DNA from: Vibrio tapetis subsp. quintayensis | GTDB lineage: Bacteria; Pseudomonadota; Gammaproteobacteria; Enterobacterales; Vibrionaceae | Assembly: GCF_030409945.1 (NCBI RefSeq) | Contig: NZ_JAUFQV010000035.1 | Coordinates: forward strand, 1-64,000 | Reading direction: 5' to 3' | DNA: 64,000 nt | In this document: piece after piece, positions 55,507 to 64,000 of the stretch | How positions within the stretch are numbered: position 1 is the stretch's first letter | How the letters are laid out: each line of letters starts with the position of its first letter | Position numbers and translations under genes: made by a program | Notes under the pieces: model-generated | Database searches by the model: none | Told to the model about the DNA's origin: nothing | What the model saw: the letters and a program-made list of their open reading frames with translations, nothing else

Positions 55507-56127
55507 AGTTTATGTCCTTACCTAAAGTTTTTGTCTTTCCCTCGTTTGTTCAAGGGAGTTACTAATTTTTATGCCGTTAACTTACCAATCAATGGCAAGT
55601 AATGGGCCGTCAAAAAGCGAAAATTTGAATTATGGGCATTTGTCGTCTACAGAGCCATTTTGCTCTGACTAACCACCTGTTACGTTTTAAGTGACAATTT
55701 GCCCTTATCTTATTGAATAAAAGCATTATTAAAGATGCTTGTATTCGTAAAACTTTCGTAGTTACTCGTGATGCAATCAGGCTTGTCAGTGGCCCTTCTG
55801 CATAGAAAGGGGTATGGCAAGACGCTTTCTTTATTCGGTTTATGAAGTCTAAGTAATCGTTTACTTTAACGACAAAAACTGAGTTTACGCACTACGAAAA
55901 TGCAATCTAAATAGTTATTCATTCCCTGAACCTATTGATTCTAATTGTAATATTGGCTTTACCAGTTAAGCCTGAACATCATATTTATACTCAAGAAACA
56001 AGTCTCACATTGCTCTACTGTTGGTCTCATTTCTCTATAAGACTTTATTGCCAATTGGCTATTCTTTCGAATGATAAAATAAGTTTTATGATCTCGCTAG
56101 CAAATTCACTCGCACAGACCTCAAACG
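55507..56127. other. nagA-nagE divergent control region (left part)
   Basis: No gene. A loosely NagC-like stretch (TATTCTTTCG... AAAATAAG) lies around 56059-56082, which could be a further distant operator, but it is poorly symmetric. Confidence 0.4.
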
Positions 56128-56143
56128 GGTGACTATGATCACA
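56128..56143 (+). promoter_or_regulatory. CRP-cAMP binding site before nagE
   Basis: GGTGA-N6-TCACA matches the consensus TGTGA-N6-TCACA with one mismatch and lies 124 bases before the nagE start. Confidence 0.65.
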
Positions 56144-56153
56144 AATGATGACG

Positions 56154-56177
56154 TTTTAATTTGCGGGGCAAAATTAA
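56154..56177 (+). promoter_or_regulatory. NagC operator 1
   Basis: TTTTAATTTGC GGGG CAAAATTAAT is nearly palindromic, in keeping with NagC sites that have A/T-rich arms around a GC centre. It is 11 bases downstream of the CRP site. Confidence 0.65.
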
Positions 56178-56196
56178 TGGAATACACTGAACAGGA

Positions 56197-56219
56197 CTAA
56201 ATTGAGCGGCCAAATTAAG
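56197..56219 (+). promoter_or_regulatory. NagC operator 2
   Basis: CTAAATT and CCAAATTAAG flank GAGCGG in a partial palindrome like operator 1. Their centres are about 42 bases apart, close to four helical turns, which would allow a NagC-bound loop or side-by-side dimers. Confidence 0.6.
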
Positions 56220-56266
56220 TGGCTCATGTCTAATATTAAAAAAAATTCCTATAGGGGGAACTTACG

Positions 56267-57823
56267 GTGAATATTCTCGGATATGCGCAAAAACTAGGTA
56301 AAGCTTTAATGCTTCCTATCGCAACGCTACCAATCGCAGCGTTGTTACTACGTTTAGGTCAAGGTGACCTACTAGACATCGCATTCATGGCGCAAGCTGG
56401 TGGTGCAATCTTCGGTAACCTTCCACTGCTATTTGGTTTGGGTATCGCAATTGGTTTGGCGAAAGATGGTAACGGTGCAGCAGGTCTTGCTGGTGCGGTT
56501 TCTTACTTCGTTCTTACTGCTACAGCAACAACAATCGACGAATCAGTTAACATGTCTTTCTTCGGCGGTATCTTCGCAGGTATCATCGCGGGTCACTGTT
56601 ACAATGCATTTAGCACAACTCGTCTTCCTGAGTGGCTTGCATTCTTCTCTGGTAAGCGTTTAGTACCTATCATGGCAGGTCTTTTCGCTCTTGTTGCTGG
56701 TGCAATCGGTGGCGTTGTATGGCCTTCAATCCAAGGCGGCCTTGATGCACTAGCGCACGCTGTATCTACTTCTGGCGCTATCGGTCAGTTCGTATACGGT
56801 ACGCTTAACCGTGCTCTTATCCCTGTTGGTCTTCACCACGTACTTAACTCTTACTTCTGGTTTGGTATGGGTACTTGTCAAGAGATCATCGTTGCAGGTC
56901 AAGGCGCATTCGAAGGCATCACTCAACTATGTGTTGACCCAACACTAGCGAAAACGCTTGTTGTTGGCCAAGAGCACACATTTACTTTTGCTAACTCAGT
57001 AACTCCTGAAATTACAACTGTAGTTAAAGAAGTAACTGAAACAGTTAAATCTGGTGACCTACACCGTTACTTCGGCGGCGACAAAGGCGCTGGCGTATTC
57101 ATGAACGGTTTCTTCCCAGTAATGATGTTTGGTCTTCCAGGTGCAGCACTTGCTATGTACCTTGCAGCTCCAGCTGAAAAACGTAACCAAGTTGGTGGCG
57201 CACTATTCTCAGTAGCTTTCTGTTCATTCCTAACGGGTATCACAGAGCCTCTAGAATTCATGTTCGTATTCCTAGCGCCTGCACTATACGCTCTACACGC
57301 AGTATTTACTGGTCTAGCGCTTGTTGTTGCTAACATGTTCGGTACGCTTCACGGATTCGGTTTCTCTGCAGGTCTTATCGACTTCGTATTGAACTGGGGT
57401 CTAGCAACTAAACCAGTTACGCTTCTAATAATTGGTCTAGGCTTCGGTGCTCTATACTTCTTTACTTTCTCTTTCGCTATCCGCGCATTCAACTTGAAAT
57501 CGCCTGGCCGTGAAGATGATGACGAAGCTGTAGCTCCTGCTGCTGACGCTCCAAAAGGTGACGTTGCGCGTCAATACCTTAAGGCGCTAGGTGGTCACGA
57601 TAACCTAACATCTATTGATGCATGTATTACGCGTCTACGTCTTACTCTTAAAGACCGCTCTCTAGCTGACGAAGCAGTACTTAAGAGACTAGGTGCGAAA
57701 GGTGTTGTTAAGCTTGGCGAAAACAACCTACAAGTTATCCTTGGTCCACTTGCTGAAATCGTTGCTGGCGAAATGAAAGCAATCGGTCCTGGTGAAGACC
57801 TATCTGATGTAAAACTACCTTAA
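56267..57823 (+). CDS. nagE: PTS N-acetylglucosamine transporter NagE, EIICB form
   Basis: 518 residues, GTG start with AGGGGG before it. The IIC domain (about 1-415) has 10 or so membrane helices and family segments MLPIATLPIAALLLRLG and FLTGITEPLEFMFVF. A linker rich in D, A and P is followed by the IIB domain (about 435-515) with phosphorylated Cys in SIDACITRLRLTL. There is no IIA domain, unlike E. coli NagE, so phosphate must come from Crr. It transports GlcNAc as GlcNAc-6-P. Confidence 0.93.
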   Translation: MNILGYAQKLGKALMLPIATLPIAALLLRLGQGDLLDIAFMAQAGGAIFGNLPLLFGLGIAIGLAKDGNGAAGLAGAVSYFVLTATATTIDESVNMSFFGGIFAGIIAGHCYNAFSTTRLPEWLAFFSGKRLVPIMAGLFALVAGAIGGVVWPSIQGGLDALAHAVSTSGAIGQFVYGTLNRALIPVGLHHVLNSYFWFGMGTCQEIIVAGQGAFEGITQLCVDPTLAKTLVVGQEHTFTFANSVTPEITTVVKEVTETVKSGDLHRYFGGDKGAGVFMNGFFPVMMFGLPGAALAMYLAAPAEKRNQVGGALFSVAFCSFLTGITEPLEFMFVFLAPALYALHAVFTGLALVVANMFGTLHGFGFSAGLIDFVLNWGLATKPVTLLIIGLGFGALYFFTFSFAIRAFNLKSPGREDDDEAVAPAADAPKGDVARQYLKALGGHDNLTSIDACITRLRLTLKDRSLADEAVLKRLGAKGVVKLGENNLQVILGPLAEIVAGEMKAIGPGEDLSDVKLP

Positions 57824-57850
57824 TCACTCATTAAGCGTTAGTTATTAATC

Positions 57851-57878
57851 AAATGCCTCCCTTATGGGAGGCATTTTT
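57851..57878 (+). terminator. terminator of nagE
   Basis: AAATGCCTCCC pairs with GGGAGGCATTT around TTAT, then T5. Confidence 0.9.
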
Positions 57879-57995
57879 CGTTCAATCGATGCTTATTTTG
57901 CTATTTTCATGTCCATTTCAGTTGTGTAATAGGTAAGAATTGTGGATCATGAGCGTCTATAAATTATGACAATACTAAAACTTAGAGGTGTCTAG

Positions 57996-59666
57996 ATGAG
58001 TGAAGCTGAGTCTCGTCCATCAAACTTTATTCGCCAAATCATTGATGGTGATTTAGCTGAAGGCAAACATAACAGTGTGCATACCCGATTCCCGCCTGAA
58101 CCAAATGGTTACTTGCATATCGGCCACGCTAAATCTATCTGCCTGAACTTTGGTATTGCTCAAGACTATCAAGGGCAGTGTAACCTTCGCTTTGACGATA
58201 CCAACCCTGAAAAAGAAGACATTGAATACGTAGAGTCGATTAAAAACGATGTGAACTGGTTAGGCTTTGAGTGGAGTGGTGATATTTGTTATTCATCAAA
58301 CTACTTCGATAAGCTGTTCGAGTACGCAGTGGAATTAATTAATAAAGGCTTAGCGTACGTTGACGAGCTAAGTCCTGAGCAAATTCGTGAATACCGCGGC
58401 ACATTAAAAGCACCAGGCCAGCACAGCCCGTACCGCGATCGCAGCGTTGAAGAAAATTTAGCTTTGTTTGAAAAAATGCGCGATGGCGGATTCAAAGAAG
58501 GTCAAGCGTGTTTGCGTGCAAAAATCGATATGACGTCACCGTTTATGGTGATGCGAGATCCTGTGCTCTATCGTGTCCGTTTTGCTACTCACCACCAAAC
58601 AGGTGATAAGTGGTGTATTTACCCAATGTATGACTTCACGCACTGTATTTCTGATGCGTTAGAGGGCATTACTCACTCTATTTGTACGCTTGAGTTCCAA
58701 GATAACCGCCGTTTATACGACTGGGTTCTGGACAACATTACGATCCAAGTTCAACCGCGCCAATATGAGTTTAGTCGCCTGAATCTTGAATATACAGTGA
58801 TGTCTAAGCGTAAGCTAAACCAGCTGGTATCAGAAAACTTGGTTAATGGCTGGGATGATCCTCGTATGCCGACTATCTCTGGTTTACGTCGTCGTGGCTT
58901 CACTTCTGCTTCTATTCGCGAGTTCTGTACGCGTATTGGTGTGACCAAACAAGAAAATATGATTGAGTTTGGCTCATTAGAATCTTGTATTCGTGATGAC
59001 CTAAACGAAAATGCTCCACGAGCAATGGCTGTGTTGGATCCAATTCGCATTGTGATTGAAAATTTCCCTGAAGGTCAGGTTGAAACGCTAAACGTAGCGA
59101 ATCACCCGAACAAGCCTGAAATGGGTAGCCGTGAAGTGCCGTTCACTCGCGAAGTTTTTATTGAACAAGATGACTTCCGTGAAGAAGCGAACAAGAAATA
59201 CAAGCGTCTGGTTCTAGGTAAAGAAGTGCGCCTACGTGGTGCTTACGTTATCAAAGCAGAACGCATTGAAAAAGACGATCAAGGCAACATCACAACTATT
59301 TTCTGTAGCTATGATGATGAAACCTTAGGTAAAAACCCAGCAGATGGCCGCAAGGTGAAAGGTGTGATCCATTGGGTTTCTGCTGATAAAGGCGTTCCTG
59401 CTGAAATTCGCTTATATGACCGCTTGTTTACCGTGCCGAATCCAGCTGCGGAAGAAGACTTTAAAGCGGTGATTAACCCTGATTCTTTAGCAATATGTCA
59501 AGGTGTAGTGGAGCCTAGCTTAGTGACTGCTGAAGCTGAACATGGACTACAGTTTGAGCGAACTGGCTACTTCTGTGTTGATTCTAAGGACTCGGCGGCA
59601 GACAAGTTAGTTTTCAATCGTACGGTTGGATTACGCGACACGTGGGCTAAAGTAGAGTCTAACTAA
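57996..59666 (+). CDS. glnS: glutaminyl-tRNA synthetase
   Basis: 556 residues. Class I signature GYLHIGHAK near residue 40 and the KMSKS-type VMSKRKL at about 265. tRNA(Gln)-binding C-terminal beta barrels follow. It charges glutamine on tRNA(Gln). The nag-asnB-glnS-fur order is partly shared with E. coli. Confidence 0.97.
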   Translation: MSEAESRPSNFIRQIIDGDLAEGKHNSVHTRFPPEPNGYLHIGHAKSICLNFGIAQDYQGQCNLRFDDTNPEKEDIEYVESIKNDVNWLGFEWSGDICYSSNYFDKLFEYAVELINKGLAYVDELSPEQIREYRGTLKAPGQHSPYRDRSVEENLALFEKMRDGGFKEGQACLRAKIDMTSPFMVMRDPVLYRVRFATHHQTGDKWCIYPMYDFTHCISDALEGITHSICTLEFQDNRRLYDWVLDNITIQVQPRQYEFSRLNLEYTVMSKRKLNQLVSENLVNGWDDPRMPTISGLRRRGFTSASIREFCTRIGVTKQENMIEFGSLESCIRDDLNENAPRAMAVLDPIRIVIENFPEGQVETLNVANHPNKPEMGSREVPFTREVFIEQDDFREEANKKYKRLVLGKEVRLRGAYVIKAERIEKDDQGNITTIFCSYDDETLGKNPADGRKVKGVIHWVSADKGVPAEIRLYDRLFTVPNPAAEEDFKAVINPDSLAICQGVVEPSLVTAEAEHGLQFERTGYFCVDSKDSAADKLVFNRTVGLRDTWAKVESN

Positions 59667-59693
59667 TTTATTGGTTGGCTTATCTCTAGACAA

Positions 59694-59727
59694 TAAAAAA
59701 CGCTGGTATTGACCAGCGTTTTTTTAT
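59694..59727. terminator. bidirectional terminator between glnS and fur
   Basis: AAAAAACGCTGGT pairs perfectly with ACCAGCGTTTTTT around ATTG; both strands end in T runs. Confidence 0.9.
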
Positions 59728-59779
59728 ATCTATTTTTAACTAACAGTCACGTTTCGTCGTCAGTTTTCGCTAGGAGCGA

Positions 59780-60229
59780 TTATTTTTTTGGTTTGTGCGC
59801 ATCTGGATTATCTTTACAAGAACCATCACCACACTTACCGTATAAGTATAAGCTGTGATTCGTTAACGTAACGTTAAATCTTTCAGCAATTTCTTTTTGA
59901 CGTTCTTCGATAAGATCGTCTGAAAACTCAATAACTTGACCACAGTCCAAGCACACCAAGTGATCATGGTGATGTTGGCTTGCTAATTCGAATACGGATT
60001 TACCGCCTTCAAAATGGTGTCGGGTTACAATACCTGCATCATCAAATTGGTTTAGCACTCGGTAAACGGTAGCGAGGCCGATTTCTTCACCTAAATCGAT
60101 CAGTTTCTTATATAGCTCTTCTGCGCTGATGTGTTGGCAGTCAGGCTGCTGAAGCACTTCCAAGATCTTAAGTCGAGGTAGAGTTACTTTGAGTCCAGCT
60201 TCTTTTAGTGCTTGGTTATTATCTGGCAT
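59780..60229 (-). CDS. fur: ferric uptake regulator Fur
   Basis: 149 residues. N-terminal winged helix (LKEAGLKVTLPRLKILEVLQ) and a metal-binding dimerisation domain with HHHDHLVCLDCGQVIEF; a second Cys pair near the C-terminus (CGDGSCKDN). With Fe2+ it represses iron-uptake genes. Directly upstream in the same direction lies fldA, but with a DUF4442 gene between, on the other strand. Confidence 0.98.
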   Translation of the reverse strand: MPDNNQALKEAGLKVTLPRLKILEVLQQPDCQHISAEELYKKLIDLGEEIGLATVYRVLNQFDDAGIVTRHHFEGGKSVFELASQHHHDHLVCLDCGQVIEFSDDLIEERQKEIAERFNVTLTNHSLYLYGKCGDGSCKDNPDAHKPKK

Positions 60230-60397
60230 AGTGTTTCCTGTCTAGATCTGCAGCAAATACAGAAGTCGTAATTGCCAAACATTATAGGCTACTAGAATGT
60301 AACAATAAACCACGAACTTCAAAGGGTTAATAAACAATGCTTGTAAATTAGCGTCAAATCACGGATATTGTGGTCATACCAGTAACAAATTATTAAC

Positions 60398-60889
60398 ATG
60401 GGACTTATGGATAAGAAGCTAGCCAAGATATACAAACCCGGAATTGTTCGCTTTGCACTAAATATATGGCCGCCATTTTGGGGGGCTGGGATTCGCATTA
60501 AAAACATCAGCGAAGACTTTCGAGAAGTGAACATGCATTTGAAGCTACGTTGGTGGAACAAGAATGCCAATCGCACTCAGTATGGTGGCAGTATCTTTTC
60601 AGTGACGGACCCTGTTTATTCGTTGATGTTAATGGGCATTTTAGGCGAAGAATATTTTGTATGGGATAAAGAAGCGAGCATTAACTTTATCGCACCAGGT
60701 AAAAGCGATCTACATGCTGATTTCCAAATTACCCAAGGCCAGTTAGATGAGATATTTGAAGTGACGGCAAGGGGAGAGAAATGCTTTCCTGAATTCGTTA
60801 TTCACGTTAAAGATACTGACGGTAATGTCGTATCCGAAGTGCACCGCAAGCTCTACGTTCGTAAAAAGCCGCAGTATCGCGAAGAATAG
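60398..60889 (+). CDS. DUF4442 hot-dog-fold protein (acyl-CoA thioesterase-like)
   Basis: 163 residues. The pattern RTQYGGSIFSVTDPVYSLM and INFIAPGKSDLHADFQ matches DUF4442, a hot-dog thioesterase-like family. Catalysis and substrate are not established. The start could be the ATG at 60398 or 60407; neither has a clear ribosome site. Convergent with fldA across a terminator. Confidence 0.82.
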   Translation: MGLMDKKLAKIYKPGIVRFALNIWPPFWGAGIRIKNISEDFREVNMHLKLRWWNKNANRTQYGGSIFSVTDPVYSLMLMGILGEEYFVWDKEASINFIAPGKSDLHADFQITQGQLDEIFEVTARGEKCFPEFVIHVKDTDGNVVSEVHRKLYVRKKPQYREE

Positions 60890-60982
60890 TATCGAGAATG
60901 TTTAACTGATGTTTACAACACTTAACTCATAGAGGTTGAGCAATGAATATCGATACCGCTTGTCATGTAAAATCCAGGCACA

Positions 60983-61009
60983 AAAAAACCTCCGAGTTGG
61001 AGGTTTTTT
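60983..61009. terminator. bidirectional terminator between the DUF4442 gene and fldA
   Basis: AAAAAACCTCC pairs perfectly with GGAGGTTTTTT around GAGTT; each strand ends in T6. Confidence 0.9.
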
Positions 61010-61029
61010 GATTCACGGCGTTACCTTGA

Positions 61030-61563
61030 TTAATCTTCTAACTCTGCAAGACACATGTCTTCGTACAGAGAGTTAACCCAAGTCTTAACGCGTTCATCGG
61101 TCAATTCAGGTTGACGGTCTTCATCGATGCATAGACCAACGAATTGGCTTTCGTCGCCTTCGACAAGGCCTTTAGATGCTTCGAATTCATAACCATCAGT
61201 TGATGTAGCACCAATGATAGTACCGCCTTTAGCTTCAACGATATCGCGAATTGTACCCATCGCATCACAGAAGTATTCAGCGTAATCTTCTTGATCACCA
61301 CAACCGAAAATTGCGACTAGTTTGGTAGAAAAGTCGATTGCTTCTAATTCAGGAAAGAAATCATCCCAATCACACTGAGCTTCGCCATAGTACCAAGTAG
61401 GGATACCAAGTAGCAGCAAATCGAAGTTATCAATATCTTCTTTGCTACTTTTTGCAATATCTTGCACGTGAACAAGTTTTTTGCCGAGTTGTTTTTGAAT
61501 CATCTTAGCGACAGCTTCGGTGTTACCGGTATCGCTGCCAAAGAAGAGTCCTACACTTGCCAT
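61030..61563 (-). CDS. fldA: flavodoxin 1
   Basis: 177 residues. FMN phosphate loop GSDTGNTEAVAKM (residues 9-21), aromatic loop TWYYGEAQCDWDDF, GCGDQEDYAEYF. It carries electrons for enzymes such as pyruvate formate-lyase activation and methionine synthase, and is used in place of ferredoxin. Conserved neighbour of fur and the small DUF2788 gene. Confidence 0.97.
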   Translation of the reverse strand: MASVGLFFGSDTGNTEAVAKMIQKQLGKKLVHVQDIAKSSKEDIDNFDLLLLGIPTWYYGEAQCDWDDFFPELEAIDFSTKLVAIFGCGDQEDYAEYFCDAMGTIRDIVEAKGGTIIGATSTDGYEFEASKGLVEGDESQFVGLCIDEDRQPELTDERVKTWVNSLYEDMCLAELED

Positions 61564-61656
61564 AGAATGAGTACCTATTTTTTCGTGACAGTTTACGATT
61601 AATACTGACTCTCGGTTTATACAGATTTTCTGTTTAATGTTGACGATCAGGTGTGG

Positions 61657-61878
61657 TTAACCTAATCCAGTGCCTTCCCAACTGATTTGGATAAGCCCTT
61701 TAACAATGAAACCAGCACAACCTAAGAAAAGAACGAGCCAAACTACACGACGTCCGAATGGGGGAACATTACCCTGCTTAAGTACGTCTTTGATTGCCAT
61801 ACCAATGAGAAAAAAGATAGCGGCAAATAAGAGGTCGAGACCAATGGACTCAAGCAAATTCATGTAGTCGTAAAGCAT
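61657..61878 (-). CDS. DUF2788 small inner-membrane protein
   Basis: 73 residues with two membrane helices (about 12-32 and 48-66) joined by a short loop with GNVPPFGRR. AAGGAACG lies 4 bases before this ATG; the upstream ATG at 61896 is less supported. The family has no known role. It keeps a fixed place between fldA and ybfF in vibrios. Confidence 0.85.
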   Translation of the reverse strand: MLYDYMNLLESIGLDLLFAAIFFLIGMAIKDVLKQGNVPPFGRRVVWLVLFLGCAGFIVKGLIQISWEGTGLG

Positions 61879-62003
61879 GACGTTCCTTTTAGTCAATTTT
61901 TAGCTGGCCGAACTATATCATTATTAGTTTGAATCCGAAAATGTTCTCTGCCTATGATGGAAGATAAGGCAAAGAAAACCATAGAGCATTGCGTCAACTT
62001 TCG

Positions 62004-62771
62004 TTATTTATTCATAAAACGGCGGATAATACGTAATACATCGTTAGGTTTTTCCGCATGGAGCCAATGGCCAGTGTTAGCGATTACGTGGGCTTTGACA
62101 TTCTTGAATTGTCGAGCGACCGCTTGTTGATGTGCTTCGGTTAAGTAATCGGAATTGGCGCCTTTAATAAACAGGGTAGGGGCACTGATGGGCGTAACCT
62201 CATTCCACCCTAAAATGTTGAGGTAGTTGGCTTTCAGGGAAGCCACGTTGAAACGCCATGAAATGAAATCGCCGACCTTTGCCATCGATTTACCTAAAAA
62301 TTGACGCACACCTTCCATTTCAATATGTTGCCCTAATATCGTCATTGCTTCTGAGCGTGACTTAGGTTGTTGAGCAATGACGGCTTCTAAACCAGCTAAT
62401 ACATTGTCATGTCGGCGCTCGTGGTAATGCACAGGTGCCATATCAAGGACAATCAGTTTATCTATTAGGTTTGGGATCATTGCCGCTAATGTCATGGCGA
62501 CTTTACCGCCCATTGAATGTCCAATAAGTGTAACGTTATCGAGTTGGAGATCGGCAAGTAGATGTTTTACATCTTGAGCCATTAATTCATAGTTATGTTC
62601 GTCACTTTGAAAAGAAAGTCCGTGATTGCGTAGGTCTAGACTTAACACTTGATGATCCGTGCTCAGATCGCGAGCTAATAACCCAAGGTTATCTAGGCTG
62701 CCAAATAGACCATGGATCAGAACGATCGTATCGCCTTTACCTTGCAGTTTGTGATTCAGTAGTGCTGACAT
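62004..62771 (-). CDS. ybfF: alpha/beta-hydrolase esterase YbfF
   Basis: 255 residues. Nucleophile elbow GHSMGGK (Ser near 86); oxyanion region IHGLFGSLDNLG; catalytic His near the C-terminus in NTGHWLHAE. E. coli YbfF hydrolyses acyl-CoA and palmitoyl esters. The ATG at 62771 was preferred to an in-frame TTG at 62789, being the family start. It is divergent from seqA. Confidence 0.92.
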   Translation of the reverse strand: MSALLNHKLQGKGDTIVLIHGLFGSLDNLGLLARDLSTDHQVLSLDLRNHGLSFQSDEHNYELMAQDVKHLLADLQLDNVTLIGHSMGGKVAMTLAAMIPNLIDKLIVLDMAPVHYHERRHDNVLAGLEAVIAQQPKSRSEAMTILGQHIEMEGVRQFLGKSMAKVGDFISWRFNVASLKANYLNILGWNEVTPISAPTLFIKGANSDYLTEAHQQAVARQFKNVKAHVIANTGHWLHAEKPNDVLRIIRRFMNK

Positions 62772-62962
62772 GAATTCGGTTCTCGACAAGTACTTTAATG
62801 TGATTGGTCAATGTTGACGTTATGTTAAGGCATAGAGTAGCACGAACAAATTGCCCGTCTAAAGCCGTTTTAATCTCAATTAATAAATCCTCTATGAGCT
62901 AGCATCTTTAAGTGGTTTGAGTATAATCTCCAAGAGTTTAAATATTGAGATTGTGGAAGCGA

Positions 62963-63505
62963 ATGAAAACAATTGAGGTTGATGAGGATCTATACCTTTA
63001 TATTGCGGGTCAAACACAACATATTGGTGAGAGTGCATCAGATATACTGCGCCGCCTTTTGAATGTTGATCAACAAGCAGCACTTGCCATTACTGGATCG
63101 GCATCCCCTAAAAAAGCAGGGATCGTCGTCAGTAAAGAAGCCGTAAAAGATCAAGTCGTCGACAGCGTAAAAGAAATGAGAACGCTGCTCATTTCAGATG
63201 AGCTTGCAAGCAAAGAGAAAGCGATTGACCGTTTCTTGCTTGTTTTGTCTACACTGTACAGATTGAATACCTCAAGTTTTGCTGAAGCGACTCAAGTCAA
63301 AGGCAGAACACGCGTTTACTTTGCAGACAATGAAGAAACATTGTTAGCGGGTGGTAAAACGACGAAACCTCGACAAATTCCACGTACACCTTTCTGGGTT
63401 ATCACCAATAATAACACCAACCGAAAACGGCAGATGGTCGACCAACTGATGGAGCGGATGGGATTCCAGAGTGATTTAATCGAAAAGGTGTGCAGTTCGA
63501 TTTAA
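62963..63505 (+). CDS. seqA: replication initiation regulator SeqA
   Basis: 180 residues. N-terminal oligomerisation segment KTIEVDEDLYLYIAGQT and C-terminal hemimethylated-GATC binding domain (about 65-180, with KGRTRVYFADNEETL and TPFWVITNNNTNRKRQM). SeqA sequesters newly replicated oriC. GGAAG lies 5 bases before the ATG; the upstream TTG at 62945 is not supported. pgm follows. Confidence 0.96.
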   Translation: MKTIEVDEDLYLYIAGQTQHIGESASDILRRLLNVDQQAALAITGSASPKKAGIVVSKEAVKDQVVDSVKEMRTLLISDELASKEKAIDRFLLVLSTLYRLNTSSFAEATQVKGRTRVYFADNEETLLAGGKTTKPRQIPRTPFWVITNNNTNRKRQMVDQLMERMGFQSDLIEKVCSSI

Positions 63506-63520
63506 TCTTCGCAGACACAA

Positions 63521-63559
63521 AACCTCATAATGACAAGTTAGTCAGTATGAGGTTTTTTT
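63521..63559 (+). terminator. terminator after seqA
   Basis: AACCTCATA pairs perfectly with TATGAGGTT around a 16-base loop, then T7. Some transcription of pgm from its own promoter is therefore likely. Confidence 0.75.
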
Positions 63560-63641
63560 GTATTCAGACCGGTAAGAATATTATAACGACTTATTAGTTT
63601 GGCTTCAGTTTGCAAAAAAACTATAAAATAAGGAAATACTT

Positions 63642-64000
63642 ATGGCTATTCATCCTCGTGCGGGGCAAAAAGCTCAGCAAGAAGATTTACACAACATTCC
63701 GGCGCTTGTTGCTAACTACTTTATTTTAAAACCAGATGCAAAAAATGCAGACCATAAAGTTCAATTTGGTACCTCTGGTCACCGTGGTACGGCCGACAAG
63801 CATTCATTTAATGAAGATCATATCCTAGCGATTGCTCAAGCCGTTGCGGAAGTTCGTGCTGAGAAGGGTACCAAAGGCCCGTTATTTTTAGGCAAAGACA
63901 CTCATGCTTTGTCTGAGCCGGCGTTCACCAGCACAATCGAAGTACTGATTGCTAATGGCGTTCAAGTCATTATTCAGCAAGATAATGGCTTTACACCGAC
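63642..64000 (+). CDS. pgm: phosphoglucomutase, 5' part
   Basis: The first 119 codons are present; the gene runs off the window. It begins MAIHPRAGQKAQQEDLHNIP and contains VQFGTSGHRG and GPLFLGKDTHALSE, typical of alpha-D-phosphohexomutase domain I. The serine phosphate site lies beyond the edge. It interconverts glucose 1- and 6-phosphate. AAGGAA precedes the ATG; seqA-pgm order matches E. coli. Confidence 0.93.
   Translation, partial: MAIHPRAGQKAQQEDLHNIPALVANYFILKPDAKNADHKVQFGTSGHRGTADKHSFNEDHILAIAQAVAEVRAEKGTKGPLFLGKDTHALSEPAFTSTIEVLIANGVQVIIQQDNGFTP

Overview
The window is chromosomal DNA of a marine gamma-proteobacterium, almost certainly a Vibrio. Evidence from the sequence: a complete polar (sodium-type) flagellar locus flgT/flgOP, flgAMN, cheVR, flgBCDE, flgFGHIJ, flgKL plus a flagellin; a toxRS pair divergent from htpG; and the PTS block ptsHI-crr beside cysK-cysZ-zipA-ligA. 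I cannot fix the species without a search.

Layout. 1-430: end of an unidentified gene and tRNA-Arg(CCU) with its terminator. 0.5-19.3 kb: flagellar and chemotaxis genes with three near-identical sigma-54 promoters (flgB, flgF, flgK), a sigma-28 promoter before flgMN, and the H-ring/outer-membrane genes flgT, flgO, flgP. 19.3-21.1 kb: a transporter gene broken by an in-frame stop codon, plus a small His-rich ORF. 21.3-29.6 kb: crr, ptsI, ptsH, cysK, cysZ, zipA, ligA. 29.6-32.3 kb: a long T-rich leader, a porin and a YccT-like protein. 32.3-37.4 kb: cueR, an NfeD/SPFH pair, thioredoxin-like CnoX, two NAD(P)-binding enzymes and a free-standing 21-residue membrane peptide. 37.5-39.8 kb: a tightly overlapping four-gene cassette of two DUF1538 membrane proteins, a PII-like protein and a CBS protein. 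39.9-43 kb: yfcE, a SelW-like protein, a TauE-type transporter, toxS, toxR. 43.3-49.4 kb: htpG, adk, hemH, a POT peptide transporter, rfaH. 49.5-64 kb: asnB, a CPA2 antiporter, nagC, nagA, nagE, glnS, fur, a DUF4442 protein, fldA, a DUF2788 protein, ybfF, seqA and the start of pgm.

How the parts connect. FlgM holds back sigma-28, and its own gene has a sigma-28 promoter. NagE here has only IIC and IIB domains, so it needs the EIIA(Glc) encoded by crr in the same window, fed by PtsI and PtsH. NagC sits downstream of nagA, and two well-formed NagC-type operators plus a CRP site lie before nagE.

Most genes are ordinary Vibrio core genes. The least explained items are the DUF1538/PII-like/CBS cassette, the 21-residue ORF with its own ribosome site and terminator, the heptanucleotide arrays (one beside the flgK sigma-54 promoter, one abutting the flgN stop), a related pair of intergenic elements carrying CCCGTAA repeats, and the interrupted transporter. 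No rRNA, CRISPR array, insertion sequence or defence system was seen.
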